The notes under the pieces were generated by a model that was not told the origin of the DNA, made no database searches, and saw only the letters and a program-made list of their open reading frames with translations. The translations under genes and the position numbers were made by a program. DNA of 64,000 bases, from assembly GCA_030429625.1 (NCBI GenBank), contig JAUIFA010000001.1, positions 347,306 through 411,305 on the forward strand, written 5' to 3'. This document shows positions 38,679-47,768 of the stretch, in pieces. This stretch comes from Alphaproteobacteria bacterium (GTDB lineage Bacteria; Pseudomonadota; Alphaproteobacteria; Rickettsiales; UBA8987). Position 1 is the first letter of the stretch. Every line of letters begins with the position of its first letter.

Positions 38679-39116
38679 TTAGTATGGGTGTTTTATGGCG
38701 GCTTCCACTACGGCCTTTTTACCATCAGTCATTTTTAGTTCAACAAATATATTCTCACTAACTTTAAGCTTTTTATAGAGCTGCATGAGCATAATATGTA
38801 GGCCGCCAGGCTTCAGTTCAATTGTATCGTTTGCGGGGATGGTGATGGAGCCAATAGAACGCATCTGCATCACACCATTTTGTTTCATAGTACTATGGAT
38901 TTCATTGACTTCCGCCACAGAGGTTTTAACAGCAACGATGGTTTTAGGCTCATTTGTTGTGTTGGTAATTGTCATGTAAACCGCGCTGGTATTTACATCA
39001 CCAATGGTTGCTCGCGCCCAGGCATTGGTTATTTTCAGTGAGTTGGTGTCTAAGATTTCCTCGGCAAAAACAGGAAAGCTTGTAAGCAAGATAAGGATTG
39101 ATAAGAGTATTCTCAT
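38679..39116 (-). CDS. periplasmic copper chaperone, PCu(A)C family
   Basis: A 145-residue exported protein with an N-terminal signal peptide. The copper-site pattern of the family is visible: EIHSTMKQNGVMQMRSI followed by LKPGGLHIMLM (His and Met ligands). It probably delivers Cu(I) to the CuA or CuB site of cytochrome oxidase. Its start overlaps the SCO1 stop by one base (TAATG), so the two are translated as a pair. Confidence 0.93.
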   Translation of the reverse strand: MRILLSILILLTSFPVFAEEILDTNSLKITNAWARATIGDVNTSAVYMTITNTTNEPKTIVAVKTSVAEVNEIHSTMKQNGVMQMRSIGSITIPANDTIELKPGGLHIMLMQLYKKLKVSENIFVELKMTDGKKAVVEAAIKHPY

Positions 39117-39727
39117 TATTTGTCTTCCTCCATATAGTGTTTTAGTTTATTGGCTATAGTCTTTATGTCGGCATCATGAGTAAAATGGGTTAAAAAATTA
39201 CCATCAGTGTCCATAAAATAAATATACGCAGAATGATCCATTGTATAGTTTTTCTTATCATTACCCGCTTTGGCATAATAGACCTTATAGGCTTTTGTAA
39301 CGGCGGCTATCTGTTCGTCTGTTCCGGTGAGGCCAACAATAGAAGGATGAAAATTTTCAACATAGCTGGCCATCATCTCTGCCGTATCGCGCGCTGGGTC
39401 AATGGTAATAAACAAAGGGGTGATCTGCTTTGCCGGTTCGCCTATTTCATCAAGCAACTGGCTAACGAAGCTCAACGTGGTAGGACAAACATCCGGACAA
39501 AAGGTAAAACCAAAGAACACCAACATATATTTACCGGCAAAATCTTTTTCAGTGACTGTTTTGCCGTGGTGATCTGTTAAGGTAAATGCTCCGCCAATGG
39601 CTGCTGTTCCAGAGTTGGACTGAGATTGCTTGGATTGTAAAAACTCGCCCTGTGTCATTTGAAAAATATATCCTGAAAATAGGGAAACAAAGATCAATAA
39701 GATGATGATAATAGTGCTGGCTTTCAT
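39116..39727 (-). CDS. SCO1/SenC family copper/redox protein
   Basis: A 203-residue membrane-anchored thioredoxin-fold protein with one N-terminal membrane segment. The copper-binding CxxxC is in FTFCPDVCPTT, and the distant His ligand is in MDHSAYIYFMD. It acts in the periplasm with PCu(A)C in building the CuA centre of cytochrome c oxidase. Upstream partner in a two-gene operon. Confidence 0.94.
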   Translation of the reverse strand: MKASTIIIILLIFVSLFSGYIFQMTQGEFLQSKQSQSNSGTAAIGGAFTLTDHHGKTVTEKDFAGKYMLVFFGFTFCPDVCPTTLSFVSQLLDEIGEPAKQITPLFITIDPARDTAEMMASYVENFHPSIVGLTGTDEQIAAVTKAYKVYYAKAGNDKKNYTMDHSAYIYFMDTDGNFLTHFTHDADIKTIANKLKHYMEEDK

Positions 39728-39779
39728 TAGGCTTACCTTATATCCTGAGTTTGGCTAGATTGTGAATATTTAGGGGGTT

Positions 39780-40454
39780 ATGTCAATGAATAAAAAAGAA
39801 ACAAAGACAATAAAAGTTGATCCAAGAGGCAAAAAAGCTTGGGCATTTCCCCTGGCATTTATTTCAGCAATGCGAGAGGAGGTGCCAAACATACGTTGGT
39901 TGCTGATTGTTTTTGCATTGTTTTTGTTTCTTCCCAATCACTTTATAAACATTACCAATAGACAAATTAGTGGATTTTTCAGCAAGATGGGGCTGGATAA
40001 TTTTGATCAGATCATCACATCTCTTCTTATGGTGTTTGCTGCCTATATTGCGTATAAATTATTTACCAGTTGGCAAAAGGCCAGTGCGTATATTGACATC
40101 GCCCGCAAGGGAACAAGTATCGTTGGTCGTGTGGAAAAAATAATAGGCAAGAAAGGAAATTCAGTGCTTTATAAATATACCATTTCCGGCAACGAATATG
40201 AGGGTACCGGCCTGCACCCAAAGCATAGTGATTATAGATTTGGTGACATTATTGATCTGGTGGCTTTGCGACAAAACCCAGAATATAGCCTGCCTAAAGA
40301 AGGCTTTTTATACAACGCACTGCGTACCTTGTTAGGGCTGATGAGTGAGGCGGAATTTAAAGATGCCGAACGTAAATTCCAGCAGCAGAAAAATGATATG
40401 GATCGGTTCAATGGGGAAGGGCGCCACAGCCGGAAAGAAGACACTGGTTTTTAA
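39780..40454 (+). CDS. membrane protein, DUF3592-like
   Basis: A 224-residue protein. A cytoplasmic N-terminus is followed by two membrane segments (IRWLLIVFALFLFLP near 40 and IITSLLMVFAAYIAYKLF near 82). A soluble beta-rich domain follows (IVGRVEKIIGKKGNSVLYKY ... GDIIDLVALRQNPEYS), which resembles DUF3592. The C-terminus is charged. TAGGGGG lies close to the ATG at 39780; the ATG six bases later has better spacing. Function is unknown. Divergent from the SCO1 gene. Confidence 0.7.
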   Translation: MSMNKKETKTIKVDPRGKKAWAFPLAFISAMREEVPNIRWLLIVFALFLFLPNHFINITNRQISGFFSKMGLDNFDQIITSLLMVFAAYIAYKLFTSWQKASAYIDIARKGTSIVGRVEKIIGKKGNSVLYKYTISGNEYEGTGLHPKHSDYRFGDIIDLVALRQNPEYSLPKEGFLYNALRTLLGLMSEAEFKDAERKFQQQKNDMDRFNGEGRHSRKEDTGF

Positions 40455-40467
40455 AGAGAAATCCTAG

Positions 40468-40543
40468 TGGTGGTCGATCTCGGATTCGAACCAAGGACAC
40501 AGGGATTTTCAGTCCCTTGCTCTACCAACTGAGCTAATCGACC
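40468..40543 (-). tRNA. tRNA-Phe (GAA)
   Basis: A 76-base cloverleaf. Acceptor stem GGTCGAT pairs with ATCGACC; the D-arm is GCTC...GAGC; the anticodon loop CTGAAAA gives GAA; the T-arm is CTTGG-TTCGAAT-CCGAG. Discriminator A and CCA are encoded. Confidence 0.97.
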
Positions 40544-40713
40544 ACATTTTTAGGACAAATATTACGCGCGCCCTTATAAAACAAAAAAAAACACCTGTCC
40601 ATTATAAAAAAATATAAATTAGGGCGGGATGTAAGGTTATAGTGTCTTGCATTATTTCCCAATCCTGTTATTTTCCGCCAGATTATTTAAGCTTAATATT
40701 AGGGATGAATGCC

Positions 40714-41550
40714 ATGGAACGTGTCAGACAAATCATTGAAAATGCTTGGGAGGATCGTAATGAAATTTCGATCAGTACTACCGGCGAGGTGCGTGGAGCA
40801 GTGCAGCAGGTGCTCGATGCTTTGGATGCGGGTGAGATTAGGGTTGCTCAAAAAGACGAGGATCAATGGGTGGTCAATGACTGGGCAAAAAAAGCGATTT
40901 TGCTTTCCTTCCGTTTAAATGACATGCGTGCCATGGGAAATGGGCCGGAAGTCGATGGCAACGAAGCCGTTTGGTATGATAAAGTACCTTCAAAGTTTGC
41001 CGGTTGGGATGAAACAAAATTTAAAGAAGCTGGATTTCGTGCGGTTCCAGGTTCGTTTGTCCGCCATTCGGCCTACATCGCAAAAAATGTGGTATTAATG
41101 CCGTCCTTTGTGAATCTCGGTGCCTATGTGGGGGAAGGCACGATGGTTGACACATGGGCAACGATTGGTTCTTGTGCGCAGATTGGGAAAAACTGTCATA
41201 TTTCAGGCGGTACAGGTATTGGGGGCGTGTTAGAGCCATTGCAGGCAGGTCCAGTAATCATCGAAGATAATTGTTTTATCGGCGCTCGTTCAGAAATTGC
41301 TGAGGGCGTAGTAGTAGAAGAGGGGGCTGTTATTTCTATGGGTGTGTTTATCGGTGCTTCGACCAAGATTGTTGATCGTGAGTCTGGTGAAGTGTCTTAC
41401 GGACGGGTGCCGGCCTACAGTGTGGTAGTTCCCGGCTCGATTCCAGGAAAAACTCCTGATGCTCCTTCCTTATATGCGGCGGTAATTGTGAAGCGGGTGG
41501 ATGCGGGAACACGCAGTAAAACCAGCATCAATGATCTTTTGCGCGCGTAG
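40714..41550 (+). CDS. dapD: 2,3,4,5-tetrahydropyridine-2,6-dicarboxylate N-succinyltransferase
   Basis: A 278-residue left-handed beta-helix acyltransferase that adds a succinyl group from succinyl-CoA in the lysine/DAP pathway. The hexapeptide repeats run through [20 protein letters not shown] and beyond, with [14 protein letters not shown]. An ATG at 40705 is directly next to AGGG. The ATG at 40714 lies nine bases from it and matches the family start, so 40714 is preferred; the frame is open back to 40642. Three bases separate it from the hydrolase gene that follows. Confidence 0.94.
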   Translation: MERVRQIIENAWEDRNEISISTTGEVRGAVQQVLDALDAGEIRVAQKDEDQWVVNDWAKKAILLSFRLNDMRAMGNGPEVDGNEAVWYDKVPSKFAGWDETKFKEAGFRAVPGSFVRHSAYIAKNVVLMPSFVNLGAYVGEGTMVDTWATIGSCAQIGKNCHISGGTGIGGVLEPLQAGPVIIEDNCFIGARSEIAEGVVVEEGAVISMGVFIGASTKIVDRESGEVSYGRVPAYSVVVPGSIPGKTPDAPSLYAAVIVKRVDAGTRSKTSINDLLRA

Positions 41551-41553
41551 CAT

Positions 41554-42432
41554 ATGGGTATAGTTAAGAAAATTGAATATGATTCAGGTGTGGAGGGCAA
41601 GTCCTTAGTTGTTCTCGGTGCGGTGCATGGCAATGAAAAATGTGGGACGCAGGCCATTTTACGTATGGCAAAAGAGCTGGACAATGGCTGCCTGAAACTA
41701 AAACATGGTACGCTTGTTATGGTACCCATTACCAACCAGAAGGCCTACAATCAGAATGTACGTTTTGTGGATCGTAATTTAAACCGTCAGCTTCATCCTT
41801 CCCATCAGGGTAAGGGATACGAAGATCAGATAAATTCAGAACTTTGTGCCATTTTAGAATCGACCGATGTGTTGCTGGATCTGCATTCCTATGCTTCGCA
41901 GGGTGGGCCTTTTATCTTTCTAGGCGGTGGTAACCAAGCAGAAAATGATTTTGCCAAAGCGTTGGGTGTAAATGATTTTGTTTATGGCTGGCAGGAGGCC
42001 TTCGGTAACGCTAATACGCAGGTGGATCCGTATGAATCGATGGGAACAACCGAATATACCCGCTATGTTGGGGGGATTGGGGTGACGCTTGAATGTGGCC
42101 ATCATTACAATGATGATGCACCAGATGTAGGATATAAAGCCATTATTAACGCACTGGTTCATCTGCAAATGCTCGAAGGAGAAGGCAGTTTTATCAAAGA
42201 TGATTATCGTTGTGTGCATATGAAGTTGGCATTTTACAAAGAAAAAGCAGGCAAGCTTGCCAAACAGTGGAAGCATTATGATTCTGTAAAAAAAGGACAG
42301 GTTCTGGCAGAATATGAGGATGACAAAAAAATAGTTGCCCCCGAAGATGGTTATATCATTTTGCCAAAGCTCGACGCTGAAATTGGCAAAGAATGGTTCT
42401 TTTTTGGTGTGGGATCTGAGTTTCCAGATTAG
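41554..42432 (+). CDS. zinc-dependent succinylglutamate desuccinylase / aspartoacylase family hydrolase
   Basis: A 292-residue member of the AstE/AspA branch of M14-like zinc carboxypeptidases. Zinc ligands appear in GAVHGNEKCG (His and Glu) and in LLDLHSYAS (His), with RNLNRQ supplying the substrate-carboxylate Arg. A C-terminal beta-rich biotinyl-like domain follows. It starts three bases after dapD, so the pair is surely co-transcribed. The known families remove acyl groups from amino acids. A role on the succinylated DAP intermediate, in place of dapE, is an inference from position only. Confidence 0.85.
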   Translation: MGIVKKIEYDSGVEGKSLVVLGAVHGNEKCGTQAILRMAKELDNGCLKLKHGTLVMVPITNQKAYNQNVRFVDRNLNRQLHPSHQGKGYEDQINSELCAILESTDVLLDLHSYASQGGPFIFLGGGNQAENDFAKALGVNDFVYGWQEAFGNANTQVDPYESMGTTEYTRYVGGIGVTLECGHHYNDDAPDVGYKAIINALVHLQMLEGEGSFIKDDYRCVHMKLAFYKEKAGKLAKQWKHYDSVKKGQVLAEYEDDKKIVAPEDGYIILPKLDAEIGKEWFFFGVGSEFPD

Positions 42433-42520
42433 ATTTGTCATTCTGTGAGCCGTTAGGCTGCACAGAATCCATGATTGTGATAGATCCTGTGCTAATTTCT
42501 GCGAAATTCCACAGGATGAC
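42432..42520 (-). repeat. dispersed palindromic element, copy B
   Basis: The reverse complement matches both ends of the element at 16218-16348, without the extra internal ~50 bases. ATTCTGTG...CACAGAAT and TCCTGTG...CACAGGA form two hairpins. It fills the gap between the convergent dapD-hydrolase unit and hemC, beginning at the last base of the hydrolase gene, and may end both transcripts. Confidence 0.8.
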
Positions 42521-42532
42521 GTGGAATGTTTC

Positions 42533-43465
42533 TTAATCCTGCAGTAAATAGCCAAAATTCCTGATGATTTCTTCACCGGCATCCAGACCAAGTTTTTCTG
42601 CGTCGGAAGCATTTCCTCTGCGTTCAACCATGTGTATTTCATTGCCACCCAAATTGGCAATCATACCGCGCAGATGGATTGAATTATCCTCCTGATAATG
42701 ACACAGCGCCCCAATTGGTGTAGAACATGAACCATTGAGTGCTTTTAAAAAACCACGTTCGGCTTGGACTCTGACGTTAGATTTTTTATGATTGATATGG
42801 GCAATAACCTCTAAAATATGCTTATTTTTTGCCAGACATTCCACCCCAATAGCGCCCTGTGCTACGGCTGGCAGCATAATGTCCGGATCAATGGCCTGCG
42901 TGATGTGGTCTTGCATATCCAGACGTTTTAGGCCTGCTACGGCAAGAAAAGTCGCCTCCACTTGTCCTTCCTCTAATTTACGTAGACGGGTTTGTACGTT
43001 GCCGCGAAACGGAATAAGATTAAGATCAGGACGGATTTTAAGCAATTGCGCCTGACGGCGTACTGAGGATGTGCCAATGAGTGCGCCTTTAGGCAGCGCG
43101 TCAATTGATAGGTGGTTCACGCTAATAAAAGCATCCCGCGGATCTTCCCTTTCTAAAATACAATCAATGACCATTCCGTTGGGCAAAGTATCGGGCATAT
43201 CTTTCATTGAATGTACGGCAATGTCAATATCACCGCTGTGCAGAGCTTCTTCAATTTCCTTGGTAAAAAGCCCTTTGCCGCCGATATCTGCCAGATGCCG
43301 GTCTTGAATCTGGTCGCCGGTGGTCTGCATTTTTACCAGTTCAATTTGTTCCTGTGTTAAATCTGGGAAGGCTCCCAGCAGGCGGTTTTTCACTTCTATA
43401 GCCTGAGCGACAGCCAGGGCGCTTTTGCGTGTTCCGATACGAATGCGAGCAGGACATTGAGTCAT
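42533..43465 (-). CDS. hemC: hydroxymethylbilane synthase
   Basis: A 310-residue enzyme that joins four porphobilinogen units in tetrapyrrole synthesis. The N-terminal IRIGTRKSALAVAQA, the catalytic Asp in HSMKDMP, and the cofactor-binding Cys in LNGSCSTPIGAL (near residue 243) are all in place. Length is normal. It is separated from the next gene on the left by a palindromic element and is divergent from the receiver-ATPase gene. Confidence 0.96.
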   Translation of the reverse strand: MTQCPARIRIGTRKSALAVAQAIEVKNRLLGAFPDLTQEQIELVKMQTTGDQIQDRHLADIGGKGLFTKEIEEALHSGDIDIAVHSMKDMPDTLPNGMVIDCILEREDPRDAFISVNHLSIDALPKGALIGTSSVRRQAQLLKIRPDLNLIPFRGNVQTRLRKLEEGQVEATFLAVAGLKRLDMQDHITQAIDPDIMLPAVAQGAIGVECLAKNKHILEVIAHINHKKSNVRVQAERGFLKALNGSCSTPIGALCHYQEDNSIHLRGMIANLGGNEIHMVERRGNASDAEKLGLDAGEEIIRNFGYLLQD

Positions 43466-43613
43466 AAATAGTCTTTGCCTGTTATTTTTAAAACATACGC
43501 GCTGAAGATAGGAATTATATGGATAAAGGCAAGTCTTTATTCATTCTTTTTAATAATGCAAGCATGCTTGTTGTTTTTAAGGGAAGTTTTTATTAGAGCC
43601 ATTGCAGAAAACA

Positions 43614-43622
43614 TGTTATAAT
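43614..43622 (+). promoter_or_regulatory. extended -10 promoter of the receiver-ATPase gene
   Basis: TGTTATAAT is a perfect extended -10 element (TGn-TATAAT) located 51 bases before the ATG at 43674. No good -35 is seen at the usual distance, which fits extended -10 promoters. Confidence 0.5.
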
Positions 43623-43673
43623 CAGCCTTTTAGGAAAAATATGATCTCTACAAAATAGGTGGGTTATTTTGCG

Positions 43674-44570
43674 ATGCAATCGAATAAGAAAAATATTCTT
43701 GTGGTTGATGATGATAAGGTCAGTTTAAAACTTGTAGGTACAAAGCTATCTCAGGCCGGATATGGTGTTATCGAAGAAAGCAGCAGTCGCTGTGTGATTG
43801 ATGTGCTCAAAAATAGCAAAAAGAATATCGATGTCATCCTGCTTGATAAAATCATGCCAGAAATTGATGGTATTGAGGTGCTCAAATTTGTTAAAAGCCA
43901 AGATAATTTGCGCAATATTCCGGTGATCATGCAAACTGTTGATACCGATGATTCGCATATATTGGAGTGTATCTCTGCCGGAGCATTCCACTATCTGGCA
44001 AAACCCTTTAACGAAGAGATAACCCTTGCCATCATTGATAAGGCTATTGAAGAAAGTAATAATAAGAACCGTCTGATAAAAGAGATGAAAGACTATAATT
44101 TTAGTCTTGGTTTGATGACGCATGGTTGTTTTGAATTTAGAACTCCTGTGGAGGCAAGGGACTTGTCGTTTTTAATTTCAAAAAGTTTTCCTGACCCTGA
44201 GAGTGTGTTAATAGGGATCAACGAGCTTATGATTAATGCTATTGAACATGGTAATCTGGGCATAGGCTATGCCCAGAAGACCAAGCTGATTAACAATCTG
44301 ACATTGCAGGAAGAGATTAATAAGCGTCTAAAAAGTAAAAAATATCAAGCCAGACATGCTAGAGTTGAATTTACAAGAAATAAAGACAATATTTCTCTTT
44401 ATATCAAAGATATGGGGGATGGATTTGATTGGAAACATTATATGGAGATGTCGGCAAAGCGTGCAGTAGATCCTCATGGCAGGGGGATCGCTATGGCAAG
44501 AATGCTGAGTTTTGATGACATTCAATATATGGGTAAGGGTAATGAAGTCCTCTGTACGGTAAAGTTATAA
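43674..44570 (+). CDS. response-regulator receiver fused to a GHKL ATPase (RsbW/anti-sigma-like)
   Basis: 298 residues. An N-terminal receiver domain has VVDDDK, the phospho-acceptor Asp in ILLDKIMPEIDG (near 55), and the Lys in YLAKPF (near 108). A HATPase_c_2-type domain follows, with GINELMINAIEHGN (N box, near 182) and DMGDGFDW; DPHGRGIAMAR replaces the usual glycine lid. There is no HisKA dimerisation/phosphorylation domain, so it is not a normal histidine kinase. The closest known architecture is the serine kinase/anti-sigma switch controlled by phosphorylation. GTG at 43659 is possible; AGGTGGG precedes the ATG at 43674. Stands alone with its own promoter. Confidence 0.82.
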   Translation: MQSNKKNILVVDDDKVSLKLVGTKLSQAGYGVIEESSSRCVIDVLKNSKKNIDVILLDKIMPEIDGIEVLKFVKSQDNLRNIPVIMQTVDTDDSHILECISAGAFHYLAKPFNEEITLAIIDKAIEESNNKNRLIKEMKDYNFSLGLMTHGCFEFRTPVEARDLSFLISKSFPDPESVLIGINELMINAIEHGNLGIGYAQKTKLINNLTLQEEINKRLKSKKYQARHARVEFTRNKDNISLYIKDMGDGFDWKHYMEMSAKRAVDPHGRGIAMARMLSFDDIQYMGKGNEVLCTVKL

Positions 44571-44650
44571 TCTTTTACATAACCGCTGGTGCATTGGAGT
44601 GTTTTATGCTATAAAATGGCTGAGTGCACAGTGTTTTAAGGGGTGTTTTG

Positions 44651-45631
44651 TTGAAAGTATTAGTAACAGGTGCGGCAGGGTTTATTGGTTCGTTTGTGTG
44701 CCATAAGCTCTTAGACCTTGGCCATGAGGTGGTTGCGGTTGATAATCTAAATAATTATTATAAGAGATCTCTAAAAAAAGCCCGTTTAAAACTGTTGACT
44801 CCGCACCATGAATTTAATTTTTATCAGGCCAATATCGCCAACCGTAATGCTATTTTACAACTGGCGGACAAACATTCTGATATCTCTGTTATCGTCCATC
44901 TGGCCGCGCAGGCTGGTGTACGCTACTCTCTTGAAAATCCTTATGCGTATGTTGAGTCAAATCTTATGGGGCAGGTAGTGGTCTCTGAGCTGGCTAGAAA
45001 TTTAGCACAATTGGATCATTTTGTTTATGCTAGCTCGTCTTCGGTGTATGGTGGGAATGAGAAGCTTCCTTTTAGCGAGAGAGACGATGTAAATGCTCCG
45101 GTTTCTCTCTATGCTGCGACCAAGCGTGCGGATGAACTCATTGGCCATTGTTACAGTCACTTGTACAATATCCCATCCACAGGGTTAAGATTTTTCACAG
45201 TCTATGGGCCTTGGGGGCGGCCAGATATGGCATATTTTTTATTTACCAAAGCAATTTTAGAAGGTGAGCCGATAACAGTTTTCGACGATGGCAATATGCA
45301 AAGAGATTTTACCTACATCGACGATATCATTGATGGCATTATGGCGGTAATGGGAAAGCCACCGGCAAAATCCGGTAAAAACCCAGCCCATCGGGTCTTT
45401 AATCTGGGGAACAACAAGCCCGTTAAGTTGCTTGATTTTATTTCGCAGATAGAAGAATCATTGGGTAAGAAAGCAAAGAAAATTTTTAAACCTCGCCCTG
45501 CGGGAGATGTTCCTGTCACCTATGCGGACATTAGTCAATCGGAGCAAATATTTAATTTTTCCCCAAAAACTTCCATAGAAGAGGGTATTCCTAAATTTGT
45601 CCAATGGTACAAAGAATATTATAAGGTGTAA
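44651..45631 (+). CDS. NAD-dependent epimerase, UDP-glucuronate 4-epimerase-like
   Basis: A 326-residue short-chain dehydrogenase/reductase of the sugar-nucleotide epimerase class. The NAD site is VTGAAGFIGS and the catalytic pair is in SLYAATKR (YxxxK, near 152). RFFTVYGPWGRPDMA, typical of UDP-glucuronate epimerases, suggests that substrate. It probably starts with TTG at 44651, seven bases after AAGGGG; the frame is open from 44624. It lies six bases before galE, so both likely feed capsule or lipopolysaccharide precursors. Confidence 0.88.
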   Translation: MKVLVTGAAGFIGSFVCHKLLDLGHEVVAVDNLNNYYKRSLKKARLKLLTPHHEFNFYQANIANRNAILQLADKHSDISVIVHLAAQAGVRYSLENPYAYVESNLMGQVVVSELARNLAQLDHFVYASSSSVYGGNEKLPFSERDDVNAPVSLYAATKRADELIGHCYSHLYNIPSTGLRFFTVYGPWGRPDMAYFLFTKAILEGEPITVFDDGNMQRDFTYIDDIIDGIMAVMGKPPAKSGKNPAHRVFNLGNNKPVKLLDFISQIEESLGKKAKKIFKPRPAGDVPVTYADISQSEQIFNFSPKTSIEEGIPKFVQWYKEYYKV

Positions 45632-45637
45632 GTAGCA

Positions 45638-46609
45638 ATGCAAGAGATATTGGTTGTTGGTGGAGCGGGATATATTGGCTCACATATGGTTGCTGAATTA
45701 CAAGCGGCAGGGTACGATCCTGTTGTGTTGGATGATCTTTCCAGTGGCCGTGAAGATTTTGTAGGAGACGCGGAACTTATTGGTGGAGATTGCGGAGATG
45801 CAGACTTATTAAATGACATTTTTTCCTCACATAAAATAGATGCAGTGATGCATTTTGCTTCGTCTATTCAGGTGGGGGAATCGGTCAAGAACCCAATCAA
45901 ATATTACAAAAATAATCTTATCAATACGCTAACATTGCTCAATGCGGTGGTGCGGCATGATGTTCCTGATTTTATTTTTTCCTCTTCGGCTGCGGTTTAT
46001 GGTGAGCCTGAATATACACCCGTGGATGAACAACATCCCTGCCTGCCACTGAGTCCTTACGGACGCAGTAAATATTTTATTGAGCAGATATTGCAGGATT
46101 ATAAGAAGGCCTATGGGCTACATTATGGTTCTTTGCGATATTTTAATGCGGCAGGCGCACATCCTGAATTGCCTATTGGTGAACAACATGAGCCGGAGAC
46201 TCATCTTATTCCGTTAGCGTTGCAGGTAGCTTCTGGTCAGCGGGAATATATTGAAATATTTGGTTCGGATTATGACAATCCTGATGGAACATGCATCAGA
46301 GATTATGTGCATGTATGTGACATTGCCAGCGCCCACCTCAAATTATTTGATTATTTAAAAGGCGGTGGCAATGAAAGTGTTTTCAATCTTGGTGTAGGTG
46401 AAGGCTATTCTGTAATGGAGGTGATTAAGATGGTTAAGCACGTCACCGGTCAGGAGGTTGAGATACATTATGAAGACCGCAGAGAGGGTGATCCGGCTAT
46501 TCTGGTGGCCGATGGCTCTAAAGCCATAGATCAGCTGGGCTGGGATCCGGAATATTCAGATCTGCAAACCATCATCGAAGACGCATGGAAATGGGAGCAG
46601 AATCGGTAA
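45638..46609 (+). CDS. galE: UDP-glucose 4-epimerase
   Basis: A 323-residue epimerase that interconverts UDP-glucose and UDP-galactose. The motifs are VGGAGYIGSHM (NAD site), SSAAVYG (Ser), SPYGRSKYF (YxxxK), LRYFNAAGAHPE and DNPDGTCIRDYVHVCD. Length is typical. Second gene of the epimerase pair and convergent with the DUF2155 gene. Confidence 0.94.
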   Translation: MQEILVVGGAGYIGSHMVAELQAAGYDPVVLDDLSSGREDFVGDAELIGGDCGDADLLNDIFSSHKIDAVMHFASSIQVGESVKNPIKYYKNNLINTLTLLNAVVRHDVPDFIFSSSAAVYGEPEYTPVDEQHPCLPLSPYGRSKYFIEQILQDYKKAYGLHYGSLRYFNAAGAHPELPIGEQHEPETHLIPLALQVASGQREYIEIFGSDYDNPDGTCIRDYVHVCDIASAHLKLFDYLKGGGNESVFNLGVGEGYSVMEVIKMVKHVTGQEVEIHYEDRREGDPAILVADGSKAIDQLGWDPEYSDLQTIIEDAWKWEQNR

Positions 46610-46612
46610 GGT

Positions 46613-47266
46613 TCATATGTTGCCGCACCCCTGAACGGTGATGTCATAAATGGGGTGTTCCAGAGAGGAAATAGCAGGATTGGATTGTATCATCCAGCCA
46701 AAGAAAATCTTTTTACCTACCTCAAGTTCTTGGCCAACAAGGGACATATTTACAAAGTCACTGGGAGAATTTTCAGTAATTTCTATTAAGGCTTTCACCC
46801 CTTTAGGTTCATTGGGTTGTGAGGTAACACAGTCAAATAATTTGATGTTCAGCGTGCCGTAATGGTCAATGGATCCCGTTTCTATCACCTGTGAAACCCG
46901 TTCGGTGGTGATTTTATTAAGGATGTTTATCGTGGCCGTTTTAATGGGGGAATTGGCAAGATTGTCACTGTCTTTTGTGTCGGGTATGCGATCATCACTA
47001 AGCAACGCTCTAATGCCGATAGCTTCGTTAATAACCTCGTCCGAGCTTTCTAGCGTATTGTGTATGGCTTGATTGATCCGTTGGCGTGACGTGAGGGTTG
47101 GTTGGGGGGTGTCCGGATAGAGAGTGACGCTCAAAGGAGGTTCGTCAATTTGTGTGATGTCAATGGAAGTGTCACCTTCCTGTGCAACGACTTGACCAGC
47201 GATAAGCGACAGTAATACCGTCAATGCGATATTAAAATATATCGTCCTCACTTTTTCCACTTTCAT
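46613..47266 (-). CDS. DUF2155 domain-containing exported protein
   Basis: A protein of about 217 residues with a signal peptide (NIALTVLLSLIAGQVVAQ). The C-terminal DUF2155 region reads KLFDCVTSQPNEPKGVKALI, then FFGWMIQSNPAISSLEHPIYD, with two Cys that could form a disulphide. A frame open to 47320 overlaps mlaD widely. AGGAG abuts the ATG at 47266, and GTG at 47260 has better spacing, so the true start is one of these two. NDUFA12, mlaD and DUF2155 in this order are a recurring alphaproteobacterial group. Function is unknown. Confidence 0.85.
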   Translation of the reverse strand: MKVEKVRTIYFNIALTVLLSLIAGQVVAQEGDTSIDITQIDEPPLSVTLYPDTPQPTLTSRQRINQAIHNTLESSDEVINEAIGIRALLSDDRIPDTKDSDNLANSPIKTATINILNKITTERVSQVIETGSIDHYGTLNIKLFDCVTSQPNEPKGVKALIEITENSPSDFVNMSLVGQELEVGKKIFFGWMIQSNPAISSLEHPIYDITVQGCGNI

Positions 47267-47747
47267 CTCCTGATGTTTGGGTGTCGGTTGTTGTCTCATC
47301 ACCATTGCTGCCTTCGCCAAACATAAACTTGCCGATAATTGATTCCAAACTAATGGCGGCCTGAGTAAATTCTACCTCGTCGCCATCTGAGAAAGTGTCT
47401 TCTTCTCCACCAGGAACCAGCGCAAGATATTTATTACCTAATAGACCGTTACTAAGAATTTCTGCGGAAGAGTCTTTTGGCAACTTTACTTGATTATCTA
47501 CGCCGAAACGGACAATGGCTTGATATGTCACAGGATCAATTGTTTGGGAAATAATCTGCCCAACCTTAAGTCCACTTACACGCACATCACTGCCCACAGT
47601 TAAACCATCCACGCGATCAAATTTTGCAGTGAGCGCATAGCCATCCACGTTGCTCACTCTACCGCTATTATAGGCAATAGAAATAAAACCAATGGCAACA
47701 GCCAGAACAACCGCGCCCATCAAAGTCTCAAAAATATTCTTATTCAT
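47232..47747 (-). CDS. mlaD: outer-membrane lipid asymmetry maintenance protein MlaD
   Basis: A 171-residue MCE-domain protein with one N-terminal membrane anchor (about 8-26). The MCE core includes FDRVDGLTVGSDVRVSGLKV and LPKDSSAEILSNGLLGNKYL. The C-terminal ~30 residues are acidic and disordered. MlaD is the periplasmic lipid-binding part of the MlaFEDB phospholipid transporter; the other subunits are not seen here. It overlaps the DUF2155 gene. Confidence 0.92.
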   Translation of the reverse strand: MNKNIFETLMGAVVLAVAIGFISIAYNSGRVSNVDGYALTAKFDRVDGLTVGSDVRVSGLKVGQIISQTIDPVTYQAIVRFGVDNQVKLPKDSSAEILSNGLLGNKYLALVPGGEEDTFSDGDEVEFTQAAISLESIIGKFMFGEGSNGDETTTDTQTSGDESGKSEDDIF

Positions 47748-47768
47748 AATTTTACAAATCCCTAATAA

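Noticed and set aside
41920-42660. 246-codon minus-strand open frame
   Set aside because: Antisense to the AstE/AspA-like gene, spans the palindromic element and runs into hemC; no protein-like pattern.
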